A stretch of 64,000 nt of DNA from positions 79,498 through 143,497 of the forward strand of contig NZ_WNKF01000013.1 of NCBI RefSeq assembly GCF_010119225.1, written 5' to 3'. This document shows, piece after piece, positions 18,984 to 27,974 of this stretch (position 1 is the stretch's first letter; the number at the start of each line of letters is the position of its first letter). A program made the translations under genes and the position numbers. This stretch comes from Cyclobacterium roseum (GTDB lineage: Bacteria > Bacteroidota > Bacteroidia > Cytophagales > Cyclobacteriaceae). The notes beneath the pieces are model-generated. The model was not told where the DNA came from. It did no database searches and worked only from the letters and a program-made list of their open reading frames with translations.

Positions 18984-19598
18984 ATGAAAAATCCAAAATA
19001 CCTCAATTTAGCGGCAATCTTGACCCTTATGTTATTTTTCTCAGTGGTCTACCAATCCCATTCCCAGATTCAGGCTCCAGCTCCCAGTCCGGCTGCTTCT
19101 GTCTCACAAACCGTGGGGTTTACCACCATCCGCATGGATTATTCTTCCCCGGGCGTAAAAGGCAGGATGGTATTCGGGGAGCTCGTTCCCTATGGTGTTC
19201 CCTGGAGAGCCGGCGCCAACGCACCGACAACCATTGAATTCAGTACCGCTGTCAGCATTGGAGGCACAACGCTCGGTCCTGGAAAATACTCTGTATTCAT
19301 TACCCCCGCCGTTACAGGAGACTGGACCGTCCACTTCAACAATAAGGGAAATGCTATTTACGCTTACATGCAGGGGGATACGGTAGATGCCGCCGCCCTG
19401 TCGAAAGACGATGCAGTAGCCATTAGTGTGAGTCCGGTAATTACCGGAAAGCAAAAAGAAAGACTTTCTTACAGCATTTCCGCCGCCGATAACAAAGTCG
19501 CCGAGGTGGTTTTTGAATGGGACGATGTCATGTTTTCATTTGAGGTGGACACGCAGGTTGACCAGAAAATGGAAAACTTTAAGGCAGCCTTCAATTAA
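18984..19598 (+). CDS. Exported DUF2911 family protein
   Basis: A 204-residue exported protein. ATG 18984 (MKNPKYLNLAAILTLML) gives a signal peptide ending near SHSQIQAPAP; the frame upstream of it is not protein-like. The rest matches DUF2911, common in Bacteroidota: VSQTVGFTTIRMDYSSPGVKGR, FGELVPYGVPWRAGANAPTT, GPGKYSVFITP, then W-T-V-H-F-N-N-K. The function of the family is unknown; it forms a beta-rich periplasmic domain. A clear terminator follows. It is monocistronic and intact. Confidence 0.9.
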   Translation: MKNPKYLNLAAILTLMLFFSVVYQSHSQIQAPAPSPAASVSQTVGFTTIRMDYSSPGVKGRMVFGELVPYGVPWRAGANAPTTIEFSTAVSIGGTTLGPGKYSVFITPAVTGDWTVHFNNKGNAIYAYMQGDTVDAAALSKDDAVAISVSPVITGKQKERLSYSISAADNKVAEVVFEWDDVMFSFEVDTQVDQKMENFKAAFN

Positions 19599-19656
19599 GA
19601 GAAAGGTGCCGCATTTGGGCGCGTCTTTTTCAACGGAATTGGAACTGAAAAATGAC

Positions 19657-19684
19657 AAAAAAACCTCCAAACGGAGGTTTTTTT
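19657..19684 (+). terminator. Intrinsic terminator after DUF2911 gene
   Basis: AAAAAAACCTCC / GGAGGTTTTTTT with an AAAC loop is a perfect hairpin ending in seven T. It is symmetric, so it could also stop minus-strand transcripts. Confidence 0.85.
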
Positions 19685-19779
19685 GTGAGGAATAGTTCAA
19701 AGCCGACAATAACTGGTATTTCAGGTTTTCGCTGCCGGATACCATCGGCCGAAGCAAATCGTTATCAGCCCCTGGAGCC

Positions 19780-20168
19780 CTACTCCTTCCTGCGTGCTGC
19801 TGCCACAGCGAGATTCAGGTTGATATGCGCATTCATTCCCAGCATAACATGTTGAACAGTTATCAGTGGCTTGTCCACCTGATCAAAGGCATAGGCCCAG
19901 GCGGCGCTTATCTCTTAGTTTTTTTTTAGGCGCTGTAGGCATCCAGATATAATTGGGCAAATACCACGTCAAATTTTTCCAGGTGTTTGTTATCGTCAAA
20001 AGGACCCAAAGCAATTTCGCAAGCGATCTCAAAGGTAGTACGCTGGTAGACATAAGCAAACAAGCTTATCATGCTGTTGTTATCGATACTCTCCTCTATG
20101 ATACGATTAAGCTCCTTAAGGAAACCCTGAATGGTAGTGGTTTTATCAATTTTGATGACCGAACCTTT
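19780..20168 (-). pseudogene. Decayed DUF5995 family gene
   Basis: Two minus-strand fragments of one gene in different frames. The 5' fragment, from about 20159, reads VIKIDKTTTIQGFLKELNR ... LEKFDVVFAQLYLDAYSA then stop. The 3' fragment reads ISAAWAYAFDQVDKPLI ... VMLGMNAHINLNLAVAAAR and ends at a TAG (19782-19780). 'LGMNAHINLxLxxAAA' and the earlier 'LDVxFAxxYLDA' are DUF5995 hallmarks. The fragments meet at an A-rich frameshift with stops near 19915-19935. There is no start codon, because a TAG lies at 20171-20169. Intact family members are roughly 200-250 residues. The role of the family is unknown. Confidence 0.7.
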
Positions 20169-20383
20169 CTAACTCAAATCACAAGTCAACCATTCGTTTT
20201 TAGCGGCTAGTCCGATCTTTTGGGTTGGCGGATAAGCTAAAAAAAAAGCCAAACCATCATGGAAACAGCATACCAAATGTGCTGGGGTTTGCCTTGCAAT
20301 CCGAAGGTTTGCGAAGGGGTTGACCTTAGAGTTAAAGCAATTTACTCATAAATTCAAAGTTCGAGAGACGGTTAAAATTCCTG

Positions 20384-20563
20384 TCAAGATTTTAATGCTG
20401 CAAAATAAACTAATGGCCTTCCATTGGTTTTATAGGCAGGCATTCCATAAGCATAATCTTCAGTTATTTCGCTGTCTGCATTTATCACCTATGTTCTAAT
20501 TTTGTTTAGAATTTCCTGAACATCTTTTGGGAAGGAGCCTATGTTCTTGTCTACTTCATTCAT
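20384..20563 (-). pseudogene. Truncated DUF1801 (YdhG/YdeI-like) gene with in-frame TAG
   Basis: From ATG 20563 the frame reads MNEVDKNIGSFPKDVQEIL, hits TAG at codon 25 (20491-20489), then continues in frame as VINADSEITEDYAYGMPAYK and PLVYFAALKS before a TGA at 20386-20384. The 'SYGMPAxK ... LVYFAAxK' core is the DUF1801 signature. Family members are ~110-120 residues, so the C-terminal half is missing. It is clearly inactive. It lies 22 bp upstream of the 3' end of the GltS gene, in a stretch with another dead gene. Confidence 0.7.
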
Positions 20564-20585
20564 AGGGTTAAATTTTTTTTAATAG

Positions 20586-21932
20586 TCATTGTTGTGATTT
20601 ATTCTTTTTATTGTAAAAATAGCCTATAAGAAAAAAAGTAAGCGTAAGAGCAAAAGATATACCTGTAAAATAAATAAGCCCCATCTTTTGTATAATAAGT
20701 GGAGAAAGCCCTGTAATTAAACCACCTCCGACAAAAGGTTCAAATAAAAGCTGTTTTAATGCAAATGCTTCTTTACCGTTACTTTTATTGTTTTTGTCTA
20801 CAATAGATTGAAACATTAAGCCAATAGATGTGGTCCCCATCGACTGCCCATAATCAGCGATGCCCCTTTCGAACGCGTAATTTGGAATAAGAATTCTATA
20901 TGTTAATAGAAAGCAAGATATATTCCATAAAAAACCGGCAACCAGCAAAACAAAGACTAAAATAATGTTATCCTTTATAACGGTTAAGTTTATGGTCCCA
21001 ATGGCCATAATGATGACAGCATCCAGAGAAAAGGTTTGAATTTGCTTCACAGTTCTTCTATTAACTATATCAATCGAAATAAATCTATTAATTAGGACTT
21101 GTAGAATGGCCCCTCCAAGTAAGGCCAACGGAAAAAATGGGATGTACTGTACAAATTCGGTTTTATATAAAAACTTTAATAATACCGTACTTTCGATATA
21201 GTAAAGGGAGTCCAATAACAACTGACCCAATACTATGGCGATTCCGATGATAGCCAGTTGTATAATGAAAGTGTTTTGAAACCTGCTAATTTTTATTACT
21301 TCTTTATTACTTTCCTGCTGTTCAAGATGGATTATTTTATCTTGATTTTTAAAATTAATTAAAAAAATACCGCTTAAGATTCCGGTTAACATAGCCAACG
21401 GTGCAAGAGCTACTGTTATAGACTTTGCGTCAGTTAGACCAATAGACCTAAATGTCTCATCCATTCCTACGGCAACTCCCACGCCTCCTTGAAAACTTAT
21501 CTCAATAAAACTAGCAACACTTGGGTCCAGGTCAAAAATGGGAATCAATACAAAAAATGTGAGTAAACCTCCTATTAAATACTGCCCCCAAGCGAGCGTC
21601 TGTCCTAATGAAGCTTGTGGGATTGCCAACCTCATTGAAGTTTTAAAATTGGGGATTTTTCTTCCCAGAAAAATGCATGCAAAGACTATATTGACAAAAA
21701 ACAATGCCAACTCATTCCATGAGTCTTGTATGTCCTGAGAGATAAAATTTAAATCGAGAGTTCGCCCAAAAACCTGAGGACCAGCGAGAAGAGCGATTAA
21801 CCCTCCCAAGAAGGCCCTTGGGATGTGATATTTTTTTAGAATTGGAACAAAACTTAAAATGAATTCTGCTAATAGTGCAAAAACCGTTGCGAGAAATAAA
21901 GCTTTAAAATAAATTGGGATGGATTCATGCAT
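20586..21932 (-). CDS. gltS: GltS-type sodium/glutamate symporter family protein
   Basis: A 448-residue inner-membrane protein with about 10-12 hydrophobic helices. It matches the GltS (ESS) family: the first half has the HIPRAFLGGLIALLAGPQVFG re-entrant motif, and the second half has ERGIADYGQSMGTTSIGL, the equivalent loop in the inverted repeat. Family members import glutamate with Na+, but this one diverges in the N-terminal repeat (GGVGVAVGMDETF replaces the usual GHGTA type motif), so the substrate may be another dicarboxylate. It stands alone and is transcribed away from the APC permease gene. Confidence 0.85.
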   Translation of the reverse strand: MHESIPIYFKALFLATVFALLAEFILSFVPILKKYHIPRAFLGGLIALLAGPQVFGRTLDLNFISQDIQDSWNELALFFVNIVFACIFLGRKIPNFKTSMRLAIPQASLGQTLAWGQYLIGGLLTFFVLIPIFDLDPSVASFIEISFQGGVGVAVGMDETFRSIGLTDAKSITVALAPLAMLTGILSGIFLINFKNQDKIIHLEQQESNKEVIKISRFQNTFIIQLAIIGIAIVLGQLLLDSLYYIESTVLLKFLYKTEFVQYIPFFPLALLGGAILQVLINRFISIDIVNRRTVKQIQTFSLDAVIIMAIGTINLTVIKDNIILVFVLLVAGFLWNISCFLLTYRILIPNYAFERGIADYGQSMGTTSIGLMFQSIVDKNNKSNGKEAFALKQLLFEPFVGGGLITGLSPLIIQKMGLIYFTGISFALTLTFFLIGYFYNKKNKSQQ

Positions 21933-22586
21933 AAAAACATTTATTTGTATGTCATACTTAACAAAATAATTGTTTTAATTAAAGCTCTTTACTGATTCAA
22001 TTATTTAGCATGTTTCAATTGGTTTATTTCAAGGCAAATGCTGCGCTTTCTTTTCAACCAAATGGATCAAAATGATTTTGAATAAACGACAAAAGGCACT
22101 TTAATAGGCTCTAAGGTACGAAATGTTTCTCTGTATACTGCAAAGCTTCGACCAGACTGAGATAAAACCAATTTTATGTAAATTTTGTTTTTAAATATTT
22201 ACCCAGATTTTTATTTTTTAAAAAGTACTTTGTTTTGTGTTTTGTACGGTTTTAATATTTATAATTATTAAGGTCTTTGTTGATCAGGTATTGGACAGGT
22301 TTGTAAAAATCTGGCAATAAGGTTAAGTTGGCGCGAGGTTAGGTCTTCAGGCATATTCTGACAGAATAGAAAAAAGCCGTAAGGGTTTCCCATAATCTAA
22401 TGGTCCCGACAAAAAAACTGGTACAGTTATAAAATGAAATAAGTGCTCAATAATACTTAAACGTGTGGACCGATTTCGGGTTAGAAAGAAAGTTTCCAAT
22501 TATCAAAAACGAAATGAATAGTAAGCTAAAAACCTTTTAGAAACAAGCGCAGACTTTACCGATTTAATAGTAAACCTTTTTTAGAA
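21933..22586. other. Divergent intergenic region between two transporter genes
   Basis: About 650 bp, AT-rich (most of all near 22180-22280). It should hold the promoters of both transporters. I found no clear TTTG/TAnnTTTG pair, RNA gene or reading frame of interest. Confidence 0.5.
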
Positions 22587-23879
22587 ATGCAACACAGACA
22601 AGAGTATGATAAAAAAGCGATGGGCCTATGGACAGCCACCTCGATCGGAGTAGGTGCAATGATCGGAGCCGGGATTTTTGCCCTCATGGGCATTGCCGTT
22701 CAAATTGCTGGAAAATTTGCCTATCTCTCATTTATAGTAGCCGGAATAATTGCTGCCTTAACCAGCTATTCGGTGTCCAGACTTGCCGTAAAATTTCCCA
22801 GTAAAGGCGGGCCCGTTGAATATTTAAACAAGGCCTATGGTAAAGGTACATTTGCAGGAGGATTGAATATCGCGATGTGGTTAGGTTACCTGATTGTAAC
22901 CTCTCTCTATGCCAAAGCCTTTGGCGAATACGGAACTGCGCTTTTAGGAATGGAGAATAGTTCATTCCTGTTACCCATTTTGAGTAGTTTCATTGTGATT
23001 TTTTTTGTTTTTATAAATTTTATAGGTGCCTCATTGGTAGGTAAATCGGAATTAGTTACCGTATTGGTCAAAACCGGGGTTCTCCTGTTGTTTTGTGCAG
23101 TTGGCTTAACTACAGTTCAGACCGAAGAGCTGATGGCAGCAACATCATTTCGTTTTTCAGATGTCGTGTTCGCCAGTGGAGTAATTTTCATGTCCTACGA
23201 GGGTTTCGGCCTTGTGGCAAATACAGCTGAAGATTTAAGAAAACCATCTAAGAATCTCCCAATAGCGCTGTTTTTAAGTGTTGGCATTGTCATGCTTATT
23301 TATATTTTGGCCACAGTGGTTGTGGTGGGCAACCTTTCTCTACCTGAAATAGTAAACGCTAAAGAATACGTGCTGGCAGAGGCTGCCAGGCCTTTGTTGG
23401 GGAGTTTAGGGTTTGAGATAATGGCTATTGCGGCTTTATTTTCGACTGCATCGGCCATAAATGCCACTATCTATGGTCCAGTGAACATGGTCCAGGAGAC
23501 GTCTAAGGCCAAACAGTTACCATATTTCTTTACGAAAGATCTTTTTGGACACCAGTCCGGTATAGCACTATTGATAACAGGAGGAATTGTACTGCTGATC
23601 ACTAATACGTTAAATTTAGAATCGATTGCAGAGGTAGGGAGCTTGGTGTTTTTGATGATTTATACCGCTGTGAATATGGCCAATTTTAAACTGCGACATC
23701 AAACCAAAAGTAAAATTTGGCCGGTAATGCTGGGAATTTCAGGTACTACCTTTGCTTTTGGTGCGCTTTTTTATTACCAATGGCAAAAAGACAGCCTCTC
23801 TATATCTGTTTTTCTTGGCTTAATTCTGCTCTGTTTTATGTATGAGTGGGTTTTTCAGCAGAAGAAAGGATTAAGGTGA
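22587..23879 (+). CDS. APC family amino acid permease
   Basis: A 430-residue inner-membrane permease with about 12 helices. The first helix carries the APC substrate-binding signature GVGAMIGAGIFALMG, and helix 6 follows as DVVFASGVIFMSYEGFGLVANTAEDLRKP, also typical. It probably imports an amino acid with H+ or Na+. The length is a little short (family 430-500), with no C-terminal regulatory domain. The insertion sequence begins about 100 bp downstream and does not damage the gene. The substrate cannot be told from sequence. Confidence 0.9.
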   Translation: MQHRQEYDKKAMGLWTATSIGVGAMIGAGIFALMGIAVQIAGKFAYLSFIVAGIIAALTSYSVSRLAVKFPSKGGPVEYLNKAYGKGTFAGGLNIAMWLGYLIVTSLYAKAFGEYGTALLGMENSSFLLPILSSFIVIFFVFINFIGASLVGKSELVTVLVKTGVLLLFCAVGLTTVQTEELMAATSFRFSDVVFASGVIFMSYEGFGLVANTAEDLRKPSKNLPIALFLSVGIVMLIYILATVVVVGNLSLPEIVNAKEYVLAEAARPLLGSLGFEIMAIAALFSTASAINATIYGPVNMVQETSKAKQLPYFFTKDLFGHQSGIALLITGGIVLLITNTLNLESIAEVGSLVFLMIYTAVNMANFKLRHQTKSKIWPVMLGISGTTFAFGALFYYQWQKDSLSISVFLGLILLCFMYEWVFQQKKGLR

Positions 23880-23981
23880 GTAATAAAAGGGGCCGTTTCC
23901 AGATAGGGAAAAGATGATGCCAGCCGTTGATCACCTAGTCGGAGGCTTTTTGCTATTAGGCGAATCTTCTGAACTTACTTA

Positions 23982-24010
23982 GGGTCTGCTTAGAAAATAA
24001 AAAAGTGACG
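23982..24010 (+). repeat. Left terminal inverted repeat of the IS
   Basis: Begins GGGTCTGCTTAGAAAATA and pairs with the right end over ~27 bp: 9 of 9 at the tip, then a shared A-rich block ending AAAAAAG. Confidence 0.8.
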
Positions 24011-24045
24011 TTATAAGGATATTTAGCGGTTTTTTTCACAATTTA

Positions 24046-25609
24046 ATGGTGGACAAGTGCAAGCAACTATGCGAAAGACCACTAAAAGGCGTGCACCACG
24101 CAGCGAATATACCAGCCCAAGTCAGCTTTCCTTTTCGGGATTTGAGACACCTTCCTGACTGCCGCAGGCGGGTTTACAACCAACTGGATCCATCCAACTG
24201 CTGGGTGGTGCTCAGTAACCAAATTCCTTGGGATGTCCTGGTTAACATGTACAACAAACGAAACCCACCTTAAAGCAACCGGCAGGCCTGCCCTTAATCC
24301 AAGAGTCTTGATCGGAGCAGTGATTATGAAGCATATGCTCAATCTGGATGACCGGGAAACCATTGCCCAGATTACCGAAAACAGGTACCTTCTGTACTTT
24401 CTCGGGTACAGTTCCTATAACAAACAACCTCCTTTCGATGCTGCACTTTTCGTAGATATCAGGAAGCGACTGGGGCAAGAGCTGATTGCGGAAATGAACC
24501 AAAAGATCCATGGATTCTACCTGGAAAGAACGGCTGTGAAAAAGGATAAAAGCCGTAAAGACGATGATGAGCCTCCGTCGGGAACAGATGGAAACAAAGG
24601 GGAGGTGATCTACGATGCCAGCGTCTGTCCCCAGGACATCGCCTATCCCACAGATCTGGGACTGCTCAACAAATCCAGGGAGATCACAGAGGAAATCATC
24701 GATGAGCTTCATGCGGCAGACCGATCAGGAAAGAAGCCCCGGACTTACAGGGAAATAGCGCGAAAAAACTATCTGAAGGTGGCGCAGAATAAAAACCCCT
24801 CAAAAAAAGTAATCCGCAAAGGCATCAAATCCCAGCTTCAATACCTGAGACGAAACTTCAGAACCATTGAAAAAATGCTGGACAGCTTTGAGGTTTTTCC
24901 CCTGAGCCACAAGTTACAGCGCAAATACTGGATCATTCAGACTGATTATGAACAGCAGCTCAAGATGTGGGTATGCCGCGGCCATCAGGTGGACGACCGC
25001 ATCGTAAGTATCCACGAACCCCATGTACGGCCCATAGTACGTGGGAAAGCAAGAGCAAAGACCGAGTGCGGAGCCAAGATACATATGAGTATGGTAGACG
25101 GTTTTGCGTTTCTGGACACACTGTCCTGGGATGCCTTCAATGAGGGTAGCCATCTTAAAGATTATGTAGAAGAGTACCGGAGCCGGTTTGGGTTTTATCC
25201 GGAAAAGGTGCTGGCGGACAAACTGTACTGCACCAGGGAAAACCGGAAATGGCTGAAGGAAAAGAACATCAAACTGGCGGCCAAGCCCCTGGGAAGGCCC
25301 TCGGCCAAGGCAATGGAAAAACACGTAAGACCCGGGGAAAGGAATCCGATAGAGGGCAAGTTTGGACAGGCCAAAAACGGATACGGTATGAACCGAATCC
25401 GGGCACGGCTCAAAAACACCAGCCAATCATGGATCGCCTCCATCATCCTAGTGCTCAACCTGGTCAAATTGGCCGGGATGGCACTCCCGTGCCTGAGTTT
25501 TTCAGCGTGGAGAAAGCTGAAATACATCATCAAGAGCATCACAATCCAGATTATAGAAAACCTGAAAGCACAAAACAAGCCCAGAGAGCTCTCTGGGTTG
25601 GTTATATGA
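24046..25609 (+). pseudogene. IS1182 family transposase, frameshifted
   Basis: The transposase is split over two frames. From ATG 24046 the first frame gives an N-terminal part ending NQIPWDVLVNMYNKRNPP-stop. The second frame (open from 24233) carries on with THLKATGRPALNPRVLIGAVIMKHMLNLDDRETI and runs to 25609. A single-base change near 24255-24275 would join them into ~520 residues, normal for the family. The second part has the IS1182 DDE core, including DASVCPQDIAYPTDLGLLN and KVLADKLYCTRENRKWL. A programmed frameshift is not known for this family and no clear slippery heptamer is seen, so I treat it as inactivated. Confidence 0.8.
25580..25597. repeat. Perfect 18-bp palindrome at transposase 3' end
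   Basis: CCCAGAGAGCTCTCTGGG lies inside the last codons of the transposase and is followed ~17 bp later by a T-rich tract. It may be a terminator within the element. Confidence 0.4.
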
Positions 25610-25610
25610 A

Positions 25611-25640
25611 CTTGTCTTTTTTGAGTTTTTCAGCAGACCC
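25611..25640 (-). repeat. Right terminal inverted repeat of the IS
   Basis: Reads GGGTCTGCTGAAAAACTC on the minus strand, mirroring the left end. Confidence 0.8.
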
Positions 25641-25672
25641 TATCGTATTGATAAAATGGGGTTTTTTGAGGA

Positions 25673-26227
25673 CTAATAGCTTATCTCTACCCGAAACCCT
25701 TGCGATGTTTCGGAATTGTCGGCCTGTTTACTGTCTGCATTTCCTACAAACAGGTATTGCGCATTTGTTGGGACCACTATTTCCATACGTTCCTCGTCAA
25801 TTCTAAAATCTTCCTCAATGTCCGTAATGTGGTTATTTTCGAAGGTGTTGTCAGTGACTCTATTTTCTCCGGCATCAATGGCATCCACCACCCGACTTCG
25901 CTCAGAGATACCTAATAGTTGCATGGAACTGGAAAAAACCCCGATAGCATCGTTTCTCCTTGCACCCGAAGGGCTATTGATGAATTCGCCCAGGGTCCGC
26001 ATTCGTAAACGGGTACCGGGAGCAATACCAATTGCTTCCAGTTCAATGATCAGTGGGTCGGATGGGGTGTCTGAACTGTCCGACCGCAGAAAAGTGGCGG
26101 TAGCAGGAACCTGAAAAACTTCGCTTCTTAATTCAGGTTCCTCCTGGCAAGCCGTAAAGATTAAAATTAACATCGCTACCAAAATAATGGTCCTTACGTT
26201 ACCGGGTTCGATTTTTTTTCTTCTCAT
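25673..26227 (-). CDS. Putative lipoprotein of unknown function
   Basis: A 184-residue exported lipoprotein with a hydrophobic stretch and lipobox LIFTAC (Cys about residue 27). The mature part is beta-rich. A central segment (APGTRLRMRTLGEFINSP) is followed by GVFSSSMQLLGIS, and the C-terminus YLFVGNADSKQADNS ... GFRVEISY recalls small PA-IL/lectin-like 'YLFxGxND' exported domains. That likeness is only suggestive. The lipoprotein call is sound; the function is unknown. The IS ends 33 bp from its stop codon, so its native terminator may have been displaced. Confidence 0.75.
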   Translation of the reverse strand: MRRKKIEPGNVRTIILVAMLILIFTACQEEPELRSEVFQVPATATFLRSDSSDTPSDPLIIELEAIGIAPGTRLRMRTLGEFINSPSGARRNDAIGVFSSSMQLLGISERSRVVDAIDAGENRVTDNTFENNHITDIEEDFRIDEERMEIVVPTNAQYLFVGNADSKQADNSETSQGFRVEISY

Positions 26228-26558
26228 TATTCCTGTGGTTTCTTTATTTCCTATTAAATATCGTATGGATTATTAAAATGTCATCGTGAAGTGTAAAATT
26301 ATTTTTCACCGAATTCACTAAAATTGATTTTCCGGATAAACCATAACCCCTTGCCGGTTGGCCCGATATTCCCAGCCGAAACGATCCGTTCATTTTAAAT
26401 TTTATATTTCCATAATTGACTAACCGAAAGCATTCTGCAAGCGCAGGTTAGTGGCCGGGTAAAATGTCCCAGCTGATCGGGCATTACCGACCTGAATTCA
26501 TTTTTGCTTGCAGAATCCATCTCCTGAACTCATTTAGTCCAAAAATCAGATCGTTGGA
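26228..26558. other. Intergenic region, nothing recognised
   Basis: About 330 bp between two minus-strand genes. I see no gene. It should hold the promoter of the lipoprotein gene, but no consensus match was found. Confidence 0.4.
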
Positions 26559-27464
26559 TCAAGGGTTTTTTGCCTTAAGTTGAGACAAATAGACACCCAT
26601 AAATACTACTGCAAGTCCGACCATATCCATGGGTTGGATTTTATCTCCAAAAGCAAGCCAGGCCATAAACATGGTTACGGGAGGCCCCAGGTAAAACAAA
26701 CTGGCCACCCGGGTAGCTTCAATTCGTTCGATTAACAGCCATAACAATACATAGGCTCCCAGTGAAACAGCAAGCGTTAGCCAGATCATGGCGTAGATGA
26801 ATTCGGCCTCCCATTGGGTAGCTAATTTTTCAATAAAAATAGCGGGTAACACCAAGGCCAAAGTGGTTGCCAGGCTTTGATAGAACAAGGCGAGGTCTAC
26901 TGGTAATTTTTTACTTCTTTTTTCTACTTCCATCCGTCGCTGTATCAGACTTGCCCCAGTCATGCCAATAACAGATCCCAACGGAATAAGGTATCCAAAA
27001 ATGGATGAATAGCTCCCAAAATCAATTCGGAAAGCCACGGTGATAACAACGCCCAAAAAGCCCAATACCAGTCCTAACCATTGATACCAATTTGCTTGTT
27101 CCCCGCCAACAACCACTCCGGAAAGTGCACCAGTAGCCAAAGGCTGTAATGCCACTATTAATGCTACAATACCCGCCGGAACCTGGTAATCCAGTGCTAG
27201 CAAAACACAAGTAAGCCACAGGCCGTGAGCCAAAATACCAATCAGCATATGGGGAGCTGCCAGGTTCCAACTTACCCATCGAAAACGCTGTCTTAGCAGC
27301 AAGTATAAAACGATTACCAACGTTAGCGCCAGGTACCGCCAAAAAACCAAGGTGAAAGGTCCGGTGTAGGGAAGCCCATAAACGGCACCGATAAATCCCG
27401 AATTCCATAGGAGAACAAATCCCGTGATTAGTATAAGCGTGGTTCTTTTCATCAAAGCCGACAC
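26559..27464 (-). CDS. EamA/DMT superfamily transporter
   Basis: A 301-residue inner-membrane protein with ten predicted helices in two repeated EamA units (about residues 8-140 and 155-295). Typical signatures are LLWNSGFIGAVYGL in the first helix, GIVALIVALQPL at the fourth, and YLGPPVTMFMAWLAFGDKIQP in the second repeat. Members export metabolites or amino acids. The start (MSALMKRTTLILIT) is acceptable; ATG at residue 5 is an alternative. No partner gene is nearby. Confidence 0.9.
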   Translation of the reverse strand: MSALMKRTTLILITGFVLLWNSGFIGAVYGLPYTGPFTLVFWRYLALTLVIVLYLLLRQRFRWVSWNLAAPHMLIGILAHGLWLTCVLLALDYQVPAGIVALIVALQPLATGALSGVVVGGEQANWYQWLGLVLGFLGVVITVAFRIDFGSYSSIFGYLIPLGSVIGMTGASLIQRRMEVEKRSKKLPVDLALFYQSLATTLALVLPAIFIEKLATQWEAEFIYAMIWLTLAVSLGAYVLLWLLIERIEATRVASLFYLGPPVTMFMAWLAFGDKIQPMDMVGLAVVFMGVYLSQLKAKNP

Positions 27465-27974
27465 CGTATAAGCAACATTATTTTTATTTTGGGTTTTCTT
27501 TTACATCAGTCCGGTTGTCAATTAGGGTTTTTAGGACGGACAAGCATCGATAATAAAAGATAAATTCGTTTTTAATTAAGAGGCTGGTTCGATTGTAAAT
27601 GAATGATGTTCATGTTCCCTCGCCCGGTATTGCTGGGAATAAGTTAACAATTCCATTCAAAAAACAAAGCGAACCGATTTCATGTAGGTAGGAAACGACC
27701 AGGATACCATCGTAGACCAAATTGAATGGTACCCGAAAGGTATTTTTCTTGTTTTCGCACGAAAATGGCTTTTCTTGTCCAAACGGCATCGCACTCTCTC
27801 GGGAAAGGACCCATGGATGTGCCTCATTTCCATTTTTGTCTAGCGTAGTGGTTTACTTTTTCGGTAACAATCTCCATTTGGGATAAGATACCATATTTTT
27901 TGGCTAAGATGTAGCATAGGTTTCGCCATACAGAATTCTAAATTAGCCTATCCTTTCACATCTAATCAACGCTT
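27465..27974. other. Divergent intergenic region upstream of the susC-like gene
   Basis: About 510 bp separating the EamA gene from the SusC gene. It is expected to hold the promoter of the SusCD cluster, but no clear TAnnTTTG match was found. No regulator gene (HTCS, ECF sigma/anti-sigma) lies next to the cluster inside the window. Confidence 0.5.

Larger units (their letters stand above)
23982..25640 (+). mobile_element. IS1182-type insertion sequence, 1659 bp
   Basis: A complete element bounded by imperfect terminal inverted repeats starting GGGTCTGCT, with one frameshifted transposase gene. Size and transposase type fit IS1182. The flanks end in TTA and begin with TAT, so a short TA-type duplication is possible, but I cannot prove a target duplication. 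It lies between the APC permease and a lipoprotein gene and interrupts neither. Confidence 0.85.

Noticed and set aside
19953..20210. Plus-strand frame of 85 codons
   Set aside because: It is the shadow of the minus-strand DUF5995 remnant, which has clear family motifs.
11793..20491. In-frame TAG codons in dabB, DUF1801 and DUF5995, which could suggest stop-codon recoding
   Set aside because: TAG is used as the genuine terminal stop in intact genes here (for example the SusD gene, the 585-residue protein and the cytochrome c protein), and the broken genes also carry frameshifts or truncations. Decay or sequence error is simpler.
24046..24276. Separate small gene before the transposase
   Set aside because: Its C-terminal part (QIPWDVLVNMY) is the conserved N-terminal region of IS1182 transposases; it is the first half of the same frameshifted gene.
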